In this document: one piece after another, positions 10,381 through 18,618 of the stretch | Position numbering within the stretch: position 1 is the stretch's first letter | How the letters are laid out: the number at the start of each line of letters is the position of its first letter | Assembly (NCBI RefSeq): GCF_016097555.1 | Contig: NC_054706.1 | Location: 74,182,674 to 74,246,673, forward strand | Direction of reading: 5' to 3' | Source: Gigantopelta aegis | Lineage: Eukaryota > Mollusca > Gastropoda > Neomphalida > Peltospiridae | DNA length: 64,000 nucleotides | Position numbers and translations under genes: made by a program | Notes under the pieces: model-generated | What the model saw: the letters and a program-made list of their open reading frames with translations, nothing else | Database searches by the model: none | Told to the model about the DNA's origin: nothing

Positions 10381-11502
10381 GATTGTTACATCCGTTCACC
10401 ATGATCGTGTCGGGACCCACGTCGTGTGGAAAGACATTTTTGTTGTACAAACTTCTAAGGGATGGTAAGATCTTCCCATCGCCTCAACGCATCATTTGGC
10501 TCTACAAACGATGGCATCCCCTCTATGATACGATCAAAATGGTTGCTCGAGTGAAATTTGTTCAAGGCATACCCGAGAATTTGGAAAAGGATCGTTATTT
10601 GGATTCGAGAGTCAGAAATCTCATTGTGTTGGTCTACAGCTGGAAAAGACTCTCGCATCACCGACCTGTTCACGGAAGGAAGTCACCACAGAAACCTCTC
10701 TGTGATTGCCATCAACCAGAACCTCTATAACAGCAAGGACCCGACACAGAGAAGAAACTGTCATTACCTGGCACTGTTCAACAACCTCATCGACAAGCAG
10801 CAAGTCCTAACCTTGGCACAGCAGATATATCCTGGAAATACTCGTCATTTCATGCAGCGGTTTGAGGAAGCTACCCACAGGCCCTACGGACATCTCTTGG
10901 TGGACTTGAAACCGACCACGCCCGAACATTGGCGCCTTCGACCTAATGGTTTAGAGACGGGGCCGTCCGAATGGTATAAAAGCACGAACGTAACGGCGAA
11001 TGTTTCAGAAGAGTTGCAGCCACCGACGGGGAAAGAGCTCTACATGCAAATCATGCAAAGAAACGCATTCAAAAGAAAACTACCAGGCATACCCGCCTAC
11101 GAAAGTGACGACGAAGAGGTGGAACCCTATCTGAAAAAAGTCAAGAGGATGCAGTCTTGCGATACGTGTGGTCTGGTCTTTAAAGACGGAAGCGACTTGC
11201 AGCGACATCTGCGATTTAAAACGTGCGAGGAGGGAAATGAAAAAGAAGAAGAGCTGTCGCCCGACCTGGAAAACGAAGGCATTCGTCTCATGGTGGAACG
11301 TGAATTCGACATCAATCATGACTATATCGAAAGCAAGAGAAAACGCTACGAAGAAAAAAACATGTCCCAAGATGCCATCGAAAAAACCATGAAGACTTTA
11401 CAATGGAAGTTATTTAAAGACACGTACTCTCGCTTTCTGACCTATATGCATTACTTTGACAAAGACCCCAACACGAGGAAACTTCTAGTCTGTGAATCCT
11501 AA
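10381..11502 (+). pseudogene. A32/FtsK-like DNA-packaging ATPase (Polinton fossil)
   Basis: An N-terminal Walker A motif GPTSCGKT with preceding hydrophobic strand (FTMIVS) and a following QRIIWLYKRW segment are typical of Polinton and NCLDV packaging ATPases. Further on, LSVIAINQNLYN and RRNCHYLALFNN match the sensor region of that family. The C-terminal third adds a second zinc finger (CDTCGLVFKDGSDLQRHL) and a charged helical tail. The enzyme would pump genome DNA into a capsid. The copy is broken, with about one break in this gene. No capsid gene is found nearby. Confidence 0.82.
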
Positions 11503-12190
11503 CCGAGATGTCAGACCACAGATTTGTTCTAAATTAAATCAGTATCGTTCCTGGATCGGCGAATATTTGGACGAAGTAGACGACCACGATACCGATGATG
11601 ATAATACTGATGATGAGGACGAAGATGAAGAGAAATGAACACTAATATTATTCACATGTCGCCCTTAAGGCCTCTTGATGTAACCCAATGTGTGCCCATT
11701 TTATATATGTGTCAGTGATTTGTAATTTAGAAATAAATGAAAAACCAAACCATTGCGTTTGTTTTTTGTGTTTTTTAATCTATGACTAGATTTGTGATTG
11801 GATATTTCTACCGCTACTTTATAGTAGCAAGAGCTGTGTGTACAAGACAGAACATACCACGACCTTTGATATACCAGACATAATACACTGGTTGTCTATA
11901 AAGGAAATACTCTAGGGAAATACTTGTGTTTAAAATGCAGTTAAAATATCATAGGTTAGGTTGGAGCGTTGAGTTGCAGTCACGCGTTCTTTCTTCAAAG
12001 CAATGGGCTGGGGTGTTTCACACACACACACACACATTCCTTTCTTCCCTTAACAAACATTCCTTTCTTCTCCTTAACACATATGCCTTTTTTCTTAACA
12101 AACATTCCTTTCTTCGAGACAAATATGTCTTTCTTTCCCTATGACTAAAACAAAATATTAAAAATAAATATTTGTGTTCAATTAATCTTT
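11503..12190. other. Polinton non-coding stretch after ATPase
   Basis: A short acidic coding-like remnant (Asp/Glu-rich, ends about 11,638) follows the ATPase. AATAAA-type words occur near 11,731. 11,800-11,900 holds a decayed SINE middle (ACATACCACGACCTTTGATA). 11,960-12,130 has a CA run and repeated CATTCCTTTCTTC words. No gene is supported. Confidence 0.5.
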
Positions 12191-12197
12191 ATTTTAC

Positions 12198-12491
12198 AAG
12201 GAAGGAAATGTTTTATTTACTCAATATATTTTATTTTACGGTTATACGGACATATGGTTAAGGACCAAACATATTTTGAGGGAGGAAACCCGCTGTCGCC
12301 ACTTCATGGGCTACTCTTTTTGAATAACAGCAATGGATCCTACACCATCCCACAGACAGGATAGTACATACCACGGCCGTTGTCCAGTTGTGGAGCACTG
12401 GCTGGATATAGCCCAATGGGCCCACCGACGGGGATCGATCCCAGACCGACCGCACATCAAGGGAACACTGAGTTACGTCCCGTCCCCACAG
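12198..12491 (-). mobile_element. SINE, head-A family, near full length
   Basis: On the minus strand it begins with a tRNA-like head: GGGACGTAACTCAG (A box) and GGTCTGGGATCGATCCC (B box). It continues with the CCAGTGCTCCAC and GGATGGTGTAGGATCC body and ends in AAATAAAACATTTCCTTCC. It is inserted in the Polinton next to the ATPase. Confidence 0.85.
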
Positions 12492-12519
12492 GGTTATTAG
12501 AGGCTGCTTGAAAAAAAAA

Positions 12520-12580
12520 TCGTAACATAATAAATAAATAAATAAACAAATACAGTAAATAAATAAAAACAAATAAATAA
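12520..12580. repeat. (AAAT)n-rich simple repeat
   Basis: Runs of AAATAAATAA interrupted by CAAATA. Similar A/T tetranucleotide sequence is found at 16,500-16,540. Confidence 0.8.
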
Positions 12581-13030
12581 ACTTTCAATAACTAACTCAT
12601 AATAATAAAACTCTTAGGAAAAGGAACTCAGTACCCTCAAAAATGTATTTTAAAAAAAAGACAGGAGTGTTTGAATGAATGTGTGTGATAGGTATGACCA
12701 GTGTCTCTCCGCTCAAAACGATGGACGGATGGATGTAGGCACTGTGTTTTGTTTTCACTACAATATATATATATTGCCAATGATTTGAAAATTTCAAATT
12801 TCACTGTGGATACTGGGAAAAACATATGTCAAGTAAATCCACTGTATATCAGTCATGCCTAATTGTGGGGACCATGCAAATTACATTGATCACCTGTTGC
12901 AAAAATTTTAGATGTGTACATGATGGGTAGCATTGAACCATTGAACAACACAATCTCTGTATATTTAATAGGTTACATCCACATATACTGACTAAAAACA
13001 AAATCACAATACACCTCTAAAGGCATACTA

Positions 13031-13270
13031 TTATCCTGTTCAATTATTTAGACCCAAAGTTTTTTGCAAATGTTACGTTTATTTCCTATTCGATATTTGT
13101 TTTCTTTGCATTTACATGAAAACAAACCCAAACCCCGACAGGTTTTATATACAAATCATCATATAAAATGCACGAAGTTGACTTAATTCCACTTTTTAAA
13201 AATCTCTGTGTGTTCGGAATGCACGTTATTTCTCCTATAAATAACTAAGGACATTTGCATATCAAAAGAT
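13031..13270 (+). repeat. Left terminal inverted repeat of mariner-like element
   Basis: Pairs with 16,107-16,346 over about 240 bases with few differences; blocks such as AAAGTTTTTTGCAAATGTTA and GAATGCACGTTATTTCTCC appear reverse-complemented on the other side. Confidence 0.93.
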
Positions 13271-13557
13271 TGGGATCTGAGGCTACGTGAAGGCCATTAT
13301 AGCTTGTTTCACTAAATCAAGGTTATTATTGTTTTGCAGTGTGTAACAGCATTGTCTAATCTTTCCGTTAAACATAGATGTAAACAAACAGAACATGTAA
13401 CCCTTTCTTGTAGGTGCATTATATTTAATCAATTTAGCTAATGTATTATGTATTTTTATTTTATTATATCAATTATATATTAGCATACCATACCTAACCT
13501 AACACAACTGAGGTGTAGCACAGTAATAAACACAAATCACCTCACACACCGCAGGAA

Positions 13558-13561
13558 TGTG

Positions 13562-13594
<33 letters not shown>

Positions 13595-13622
13595 CAGAAG
13601 ACCGGGGGGGGGGGGGGGGGGG
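13558..13622. repeat. (TA)n followed by poly-G
   Basis: GTGC(TA)n to 13,591, then CCCAGAAGACC and a run of about 20 G residues (13,602-13,622), a common assembly weak spot. Confidence 0.9.
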
Positions 13623-13635
13623 ATAAAATGTCAAA

Positions 13636-13826
13636 GGCCACCAACATCAAATAATAATAAAAATGTTATTTAATTTGCCTCTAAATTGGGAACTCATACA
13701 TATATATATATCGTCATCAGCTTTCCGTTGACGGTGTAATTAAATCTACATCTGATGAGTGAGAGCAATAATTCAACTCTCTCACGAAACAAGCCTGTCA
13801 TGTAGAGAAAAACATACACTTTTTAA

Positions 13827-13862
<36 letters not shown>

Positions 13863-13948
13863 TTTATGGTGGTGCTAGGGGCTGGGCCACCAACATCAAA
13901 TAATAATAAAAATGTTATTTAATTTGCCTCTAAATTGGGAACTCATAC

Positions 13949-14008
<60 letters not shown>

Positions 14009-14033
14009 TTTATGGTGGTGCTAGGGGCTGGGG
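13636..14033 (+). repeat. Tandem 249-bp repeat, retrozyme-like, two copies
   Basis: Copy 1 is 13,636-13,884 and copy 2 is 13,885-14,033. Both begin GGCCACCAACATCAAATAAT, share TTTGCCTCTAAATTGGGAAC, and end in TA runs plus TATTTATGGTGGTGCTAGGG. Copy 1 contains a complete hammerhead ribozyme between its TA runs. In copy 2 that middle is replaced by TA repeats only. Direct tandem units of a few hundred bases with one hammerhead each are the known form of metazoan retrozymes. Confidence 0.82.
13726..13828 (+). ncRNA. Type I hammerhead self-cleaving ribozyme
   Basis: All core elements are present in order. Helix I inner strand is CTACAT (13,746-13,751), followed by the CTGATGA core (13,752-13,758). 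Helix II is GTGAGAG / CTCTCAC (13,759-13,765 and 13,779-13,785) with a 13-nt loop. GAA (13,786-13,788) is followed by helix III ACA / TGT with loop AGCC (13,789-13,798), the cleavage-site C at 13,799, and helix I return ATGTAG (13,800-13,805). Helix I extends outward past an internal loop by GTGTA / TACAC (13,734-13,738 and 13,815-13,819) and CGTT / AACG (13,726-13,729 and 13,825-13,828). The termini open in helix I, so it is type I. All seven core bases and the UH cleavage rule are met. Confidence 0.93.
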
Positions 14034-14295
14034 TTTGAGGGTGGGGTGTTACATTTGTAATGCGAAAAACCAAAGGGCTATTGTTCGGACTCGTATGGGT
14101 TCAACCACTTTTTCATCCCACAGACATAGCCCTGAATGTCCAAAATACGATAGCATTGCTTGGTCAATAACATCATTATTTCGATCTATGACTGCACGTG
14201 CTATTGTAGCAATGTGTAAACCACGTAAAATACAAGTTAGGTAGGGTATATAAATTCATTGAAAATGTATTAGTCGACATTCTTGTTATTGTTAT

Positions 14296-15182
14296 TTGAG
14301 GAAAAATATGGGTAAATCGAAAAACACTTCAGTTGATGTAAAATCGTGTATTAAGAACGTTTTCGATTATTGTGAAGATGAATATCAGCGCGGTAGACCT
14401 AGGTATGCTTCTTATCGAATTGTCAATCGAGTTGCCGCTGCACTTAAAGTTTCGGTTTCAACAGTAAAAAGAACTGTGAAAAATCTAAGCTCTACGAATC
14501 CGAGCACAGAAATCACTGTTAAAAAACGCGACCGAAAACTCATCGATTTATTTGATAAAGATGTTATTAGACGACGAGTATACAGATTTTATAGAGAGGG
14601 CGAATTACCTACATTACATAAGATTAACGTGGCTTTAAGGGAGGAATGTGGAATCAACATATCCATATCAACTTTACGAAGAACACTCCATGACCTCGAT
14701 TTTAAATACCAACATATGTCTACAACCGGAAAAGTGATTTTTGAGGACGCCAATATATCAGACAGGAGACTGTCTTATCTCCATGAAATATCCAGTTTAC
14801 GAGAACAGGTGTATTTAATAGTGTACCTGGGTGAATGTCAACCACACAACATCCCACCACTGGACAGATATCCGCCCGGGCACAAGTACCGCCAATCATC
14901 TGCCGAAATCAGACGCTGCTGATCGAGTTCCTAAACTCTGTTCGGTGACTGGGAAGGGAAAAAGACTTATTAAATGATGGTAAAATGACCACGGTGCGGA
15001 GAGAACTTGCACATGCATTGAACTCTGTCACACCTACACACTTCTCTGACGCAGTTAAACATGTAATAAAGATCGAAGAAGATTTTAGAAAACAAAATAG
15101 TTTTATAAGAAATAAAATACCCAATGTGATAGTCCCCCTTAACGAAGATAGTGATGAAGAAATGAGTTTGTCGACTGATTAA
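14296..15182 (+). pseudogene. Mariner-like transposase, DDE core missing
   Basis: The first open stretch (14,296-14,922) has two helix-turn-helix/winged-helix segments of the IS630-Tc1-mariner type: RYASYRIVNRVAAALKVSVS with TVKRTVKNL, then LPTLHKINVALREECGINIS and STLRRTLHDLDFKY. After about residue 160 the expected DDE catalytic domain is not recognisable. A second stretch (14,985-15,182) reads like the family C terminus, with SVTPTHFSDAVKHVIKIEED and an acidic serine end. The middle of the enzyme has therefore been lost by deletion or rearrangement around 14,810-14,990, and this copy cannot move itself. Confidence 0.72.
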
Positions 15183-15344
15183 GTTATTTCTCCATACCCA
15201 TCAGGAGTATTACTTTAATGTATGCATGAACTCTTTAACACCAAAAACAATTTATTTCCATATCATTCACTATCAAACAACCTAACAACCTATAAACTAA
15301 TCGACTAGAAATGCATATAGACTACACATACATACGAGAGAAAT

Positions 15345-15664
15345 GTTTATTTAACGACACACTCAACGCATTTGATATACGTTTATGTGGCGTCAGACAA
15401 AACGGTTAAGGAGCATTATGACAGTGAGAAAGAAACTCGCTACCGCCACATGGGCCACTGTTTCCGATAAGCAATTTTGATAAGCAATAAGGGACGTTTT
15501 ATATGCACCATCCCATAGACAGGATAGCACATACCACAGCCTTTATACATCAGTTGTGGTGCACAGGCTGGAACTAGACACAACCCAATGGGTCCACCAT
15601 GTGGGATCGATCAGTCGACCTACCATGAGCGAACGCTTTACCTCTGAGCTACGTCCCGCTCCAT
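15345..15664 (-). mobile_element. SINE, head-A family, inside mariner-like element
   Basis: Minus-strand copy: head with GACGTAGCTCAGAGGTAAAG (A box) at the right end, body with CACCACAACTGATG and AGGATAGC-type words, and left end ATTTAACGACACACTCAACG. Diverged, with no clear target duplication. Confidence 0.82.
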
Positions 15665-15810
15665 ATACAAAAGAAGCCTTAAGTGGGGTTGGGGTTGTGC
15701 AGAGGGTCACACCTCCACCAATCGCATGCATACCATATTCTTCTCTCTCTCTCCCTATAACCATATAACCATAGATTAAAATATGTTGAGTGCGTCGTTA
15801 CATAAATGAC

Positions 15811-15812
<2 letters not shown>

Positions 15813-15882
<70 letters not shown>
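15813..15882. repeat. (CT)n microsatellite
   Basis: 35 CT dinucleotides without interruption. Confidence 0.97.
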
Positions 15883-15886
<4 letters not shown>

Positions 15887-16106
15887 GTATGTCTCTCCCT
15901 TCTGCGTGCGCTTGTGTATCCCACAATATAATTATAATATTTGATACATATTTTTTTTTCAAACTGAGGTTTTGTCACTTGAACTCCCCACCTGAATCCG
16001 CGTCTGCTTCATGTTTACAGATATTTTCTTAAATATAGGTCATACTACGATTTGTGCGGATAGGACGATAGAACCGAACATTAGTTTGAAACGCACTATA
16101 GAATGA

Positions 16107-16346
16107 TGCTTTTGATATGCAAATGACCGTAGTTATTTATAGGAGAAATAACGTGCATTCCGAACACACAGAGATTTTTAAAAAGTGGAATTAAGTCAAC
16201 TTCGTGCATTTTATATGATGATTTGTATATAAAACCTGTCGGGGTTTGGGTTTGTTTTCATGTAAATGCAAAGAAAACAAATATCGAATAGGAAATAAAC
16301 GTAACATTTGCAAAAAACTTTGGGTCTAAATAATTGAACAGGATAA
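16107..16346 (-). repeat. Right terminal inverted repeat of mariner-like element
   Basis: Reverse complement of 13,031-13,270; ends GAACAGGATAA next to TA. Confidence 0.93.
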
Positions 16347-16349
16347 TAG

Positions 16350-16984
16350 TTTTAAATCTTCTCTGTATACATGGTACAGTTTTAAAGCGTAAATGTCCTT
16401 ATATATGAGTGTGAATATATATGTACCCTAAAATCTAATATAAATTAATTAAACTGCTGTTTAAACATGAAATGTTAAATTTCAAAACAACTTCGTAACA
16501 TAATAAATAAATAAATAAGCAAATAAATAAATAAACTATAAATTATTTTTAAAAAATTAAAATAATAGAAAAAATATAATTTCCCCACTTCAGATACCAA
16601 CGGCGTACCTTCCGCGCTGGACGCGAACTCATTCGCAGTTGACAATTCACGCATGTAAACAAAGTCTGTCATTTAAACCACATATACATATATGCGAGCG
16701 GCGAAGCGCGTTCTTTGGGTATGTTAAAATAGTTCATAATAATCTTGTGAATGCGCTAGCGCGGGAGATATAGTGGGACGAGAATTCTATTTTACACCAC
16801 TTTAAATAATTTCAATTTTCACGTCTTTAAGAATGTAACTTCTAGTTCCGAAGAGTATTGTCACCGACAATAAAACAGAATACCAACGCTTCCCGGGTGT
16901 AAGCAGTTACAACCATTCAACATTCAGTGCGCTAAAATTAAACACACTAGGCCTACCTCGCGTCGGGCTGAATCCGTAGAAGTG
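16350..16984. other. Non-coding Polinton remnant
   Basis: An AAATAAATAA tract at 16,500-16,540, then GC-richer unique sequence (16,680-16,980, with GCGAGCGGCGAAGCGCG). No open frame with a recognisable domain on either strand. Confidence 0.4.
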
Positions 16985-17828
16985 GTTTTGTTTAACGGCA
17001 CCACTAGAGCACCTTGATTTATGAATCATCAGCTATTGGATGTCAAACATACTTTTGACAGTTTTAGAGATGAAACCCGCTACACTTTCCCATTAGTAGC
17101 AAGGGATCATCAATCTAATTAAAATTAGCTCCACTATTACATGTGGATCTAACACCAGCCAGATGGAGCTCATGTCCACCAATCAAAACCTTACTTGCAG
17201 AATCCTGCCAGTGATTTAAAAATAATTTGAAAACATTCCGAATTATCCTGAGGGTATACGATATGTTTCATGTGAATTACGAATGCCTTATTTAGACCAG
17301 TAAAACTAATTTTAATCGGATTGCTAACAACACTGCGTAGTCCCCAATGTCCAGGTAACATTTCGTCTGTAAATAATAATTTAAATGTTGACCAATCACA
17401 CTTCGCCTTTTATAACGTTATTTGGGAGCATACAAATTCTAAAAATATCAATTTTAGTGGCCGCAGTACAGGGAACCATACCAATACGTACGGGATGGGT
17501 TATCAGTCTTCAATTTTACATTAAAAATTATTTATTTATTTATAAAAAAAACAAAAACAACTAAATCAGTCTTCAGTTTTACATTACATATTATTTATTT
17601 TATAAAATAAAACATGTTTTAAGGCATTCGTAATTCACACGAAACATGTCGTATACCCTCAGAATAATTCGAATGTTTTCAAATTATTTTTAAATCACTG
17701 GCAGGATTCTGCAAGTAAGGTTTTGATTGGTGGACATAGCTGGCTGGTGTTAGATCCACATGTAATAGTGGAGCTAATTTTAATTAGATTGAAGGGATCA
17801 TACACTTCCCACAGACAGGATAACACGG
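16985..17828 (-). mobile_element. SINE remnant split by a 681-bp MITE
   Basis: 16,985-17,110 is the 3' part of a head-A/B type SINE (TTTAACGGCACCACTAGAGC, ATCATCAGCTATTGGATGTC). The body resumes at 17,792 with AAGGGATCATACACTTCCC and ACAGACAGGATAACACGG. The interruption is the MITE at 17,111-17,791. The tRNA head is missing. Confidence 0.78.
17111..17791. mobile_element. MITE with about 175-bp inverted repeats
   Basis: Begins CAATCTAATTAAAATTAGC and ends with its reverse complement. The arms 17,111-17,287 and 17,624-17,791 are inverted copies with few changes. AAGGGATCAT lies on both sides (17,101-17,110 and 17,792-17,801), an 8-10 bp duplication of the kind made by hAT or Mutator elements. 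No transposase is present. Confidence 0.85.
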
Positions 17829-17849
17829 GCGTTGCTAAGTACGACGGAT

Positions 17850-18158
17850 CGGGGCCGGGCTAAATAGGTTAGGACTTGACTAAGTAGGTCGGGACTGGTC
17901 CAAGTAGGTCACGGCCGGCCTAAGTAGGTCGGGGCCAGTGAGACGGGGGCCGGGTCAGTAGGACGTTGCACACGGCACAGTAGGCCAGTCTAAGTAGGTC
18001 AGGGCCGGGTCAGTAGGACGTTGCACACGGCACAGTAGGCCAGTCTAAGTAGGTCAGGGCCGGCTCAGTAGGACGAGGTCACGTGACAAGGCCGTGACGT
18101 CATCAAGGTCAAGGTCACGGAAAGTATTCCATGGCTCTATATAGACCCCCATACTACT
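17850..18158 (-). repeat. Right terminal inverted repeat of the Polinton
   Basis: Reverse complement of the left terminus, with GTCTAAGTAGGTCAGGGCC subrepeats, CACGTG, TGACGTCA and the CCCCCATACTACT end. The innermost subrepeats are more diverged than the outer ones. Confidence 0.92.
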
Positions 18159-18164
18159 CCGGGT
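18159..18164. repeat. Polinton target-site duplication, right copy
   Basis: CCGGGT following the CATACTACT end. Confidence 0.88.
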
Positions 18165-18618
18165 GTGGTGGATATTGACAGTTACCATGGTAAGATGGGG
18201 ATGGGCGGAGGTGCGGGTTGGGGAGGATTTGTATTGGTGTTCGGAGAAACACGCATTCCATTAATAAAGAGTTTATCTTTGACAAGTCTGGCATGTTCTC
18301 CTCTAGCCTTAGCTTGACGCAGGAGCGGGTAAAGTTCGCGTCTTCGTTCCGCAATCTCCCGTGGAAACTGTTCATTTACACCAAACGCCGTGTCCCGAAG
18401 TTTCGCCGGCGCAGCGGAGCGTACTAACTCCCTTTGTTTGAACCAATGGAAGCGTGCAACAATCGTCCTCGGTCGTGGTCCTGTTCTGCCTGGGGCCCTA
18501 TGTGGTGCGCATTTTGGAATATAATATCTTCCTCAATGCCGAGTTTTTCTTTTATGAATGTTTTTTGTAATGTATCACAATTCTCGTCTTGCTGTTCTGG
18601 TAATCCACTAAATAAAAG
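18165..18618 (-). pseudogene. LINE ORF1 (RRM/Transposase_22-like), 5'-truncated
   Basis: Minus-strand reading gives FSGLPEQQDENCDTLQK, then KEKLGIEEDIIFQNAH, an RTIVARFHWFKQRELVRS-like segment, NEQFPREIAERRRELYPLLR and a VKDKLFINGMRV end, the usual order of an L1-type ORF1 RNA-binding protein. A frame change near 18,480 breaks it. A proline-rich tail continues on the far side of the Polinton at about 7,698. The LINE ends at 18,618, where the satellite resumes, so the ORF1 N terminus was never inserted here. Confidence 0.75.

Larger units (their letters stand above)
13031..16346 (+). mobile_element. Tc1/mariner-like DNA transposon with about 240-bp inverted repeats, internally rearranged
   Basis: 3.3 kb inserted in the Polinton. 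The left end (13,031-13,270) and right end (16,107-16,346) are nearly perfect inverted repeats starting TTATCCTGTTCAATTATTTAG, and a TA dinucleotide flanks each end (13,029-13,030 and 16,347-16,348), as expected for the superfamily. The inside holds a transposase gene with N- and C-terminal parts but without a recognisable DDE core, a SINE (15,345-15,664), a hammerhead-bearing repeat (13,636-14,033) and long simple repeats. Confidence 0.85.
7699..18158. mobile_element. Defective Polinton/Maverick with nested insertions
   Basis: 10,460 bp bounded by inverted termini that begin AGTAGTATGGGGG and by a 6-bp target duplication. Recognised parts are two PC4-like units, a BIR/IAP-like gene, a small basic protein, a C2H2 leader and an A32/FtsK-like packaging ATPase, all on the plus strand between 8,085 and 11,502. 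Protein-primed DNA polymerase, retroviral-type integrase, protease and capsid genes are not seen, so the copy is broken, with most of the usual gene set lost and at least a few further breaks. About 3.3 kb is a later mariner-like insertion. The outer 95 bases of the two termini differ at only about six positions, suggesting a moderately recent insertion. A related capsid-bearing or adintovirus-like lineage is an alternative label. Confidence 0.88.
2087..18618 (-). mobile_element. Degenerate two-ORF non-LTR retrotransposon (LINE), interrupted by two other elements
   Basis: Minus-strand LINE, 5'-truncated. Its own sequence occupies 2,087-5,923, 7,127-7,698 and 18,165-18,618 (about 4.9 kb). It carries the end of an ORF1, then an ORF2 with apurinic endonuclease, reverse transcriptase and a C-terminal CPLC-type zinc knuckle. 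The 3' tail is a short AGAAC repeat (2,087-2,107) rather than poly(A). The satellite flanks join with no evident target duplication. The domain set suggests a CR1/Jockey/L1-like two-ORF element, but the clade cannot be fixed by eye. The gaps are a solo LTR (5,924-7,121) and a Polinton (7,699-18,158). Confidence 0.88.
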
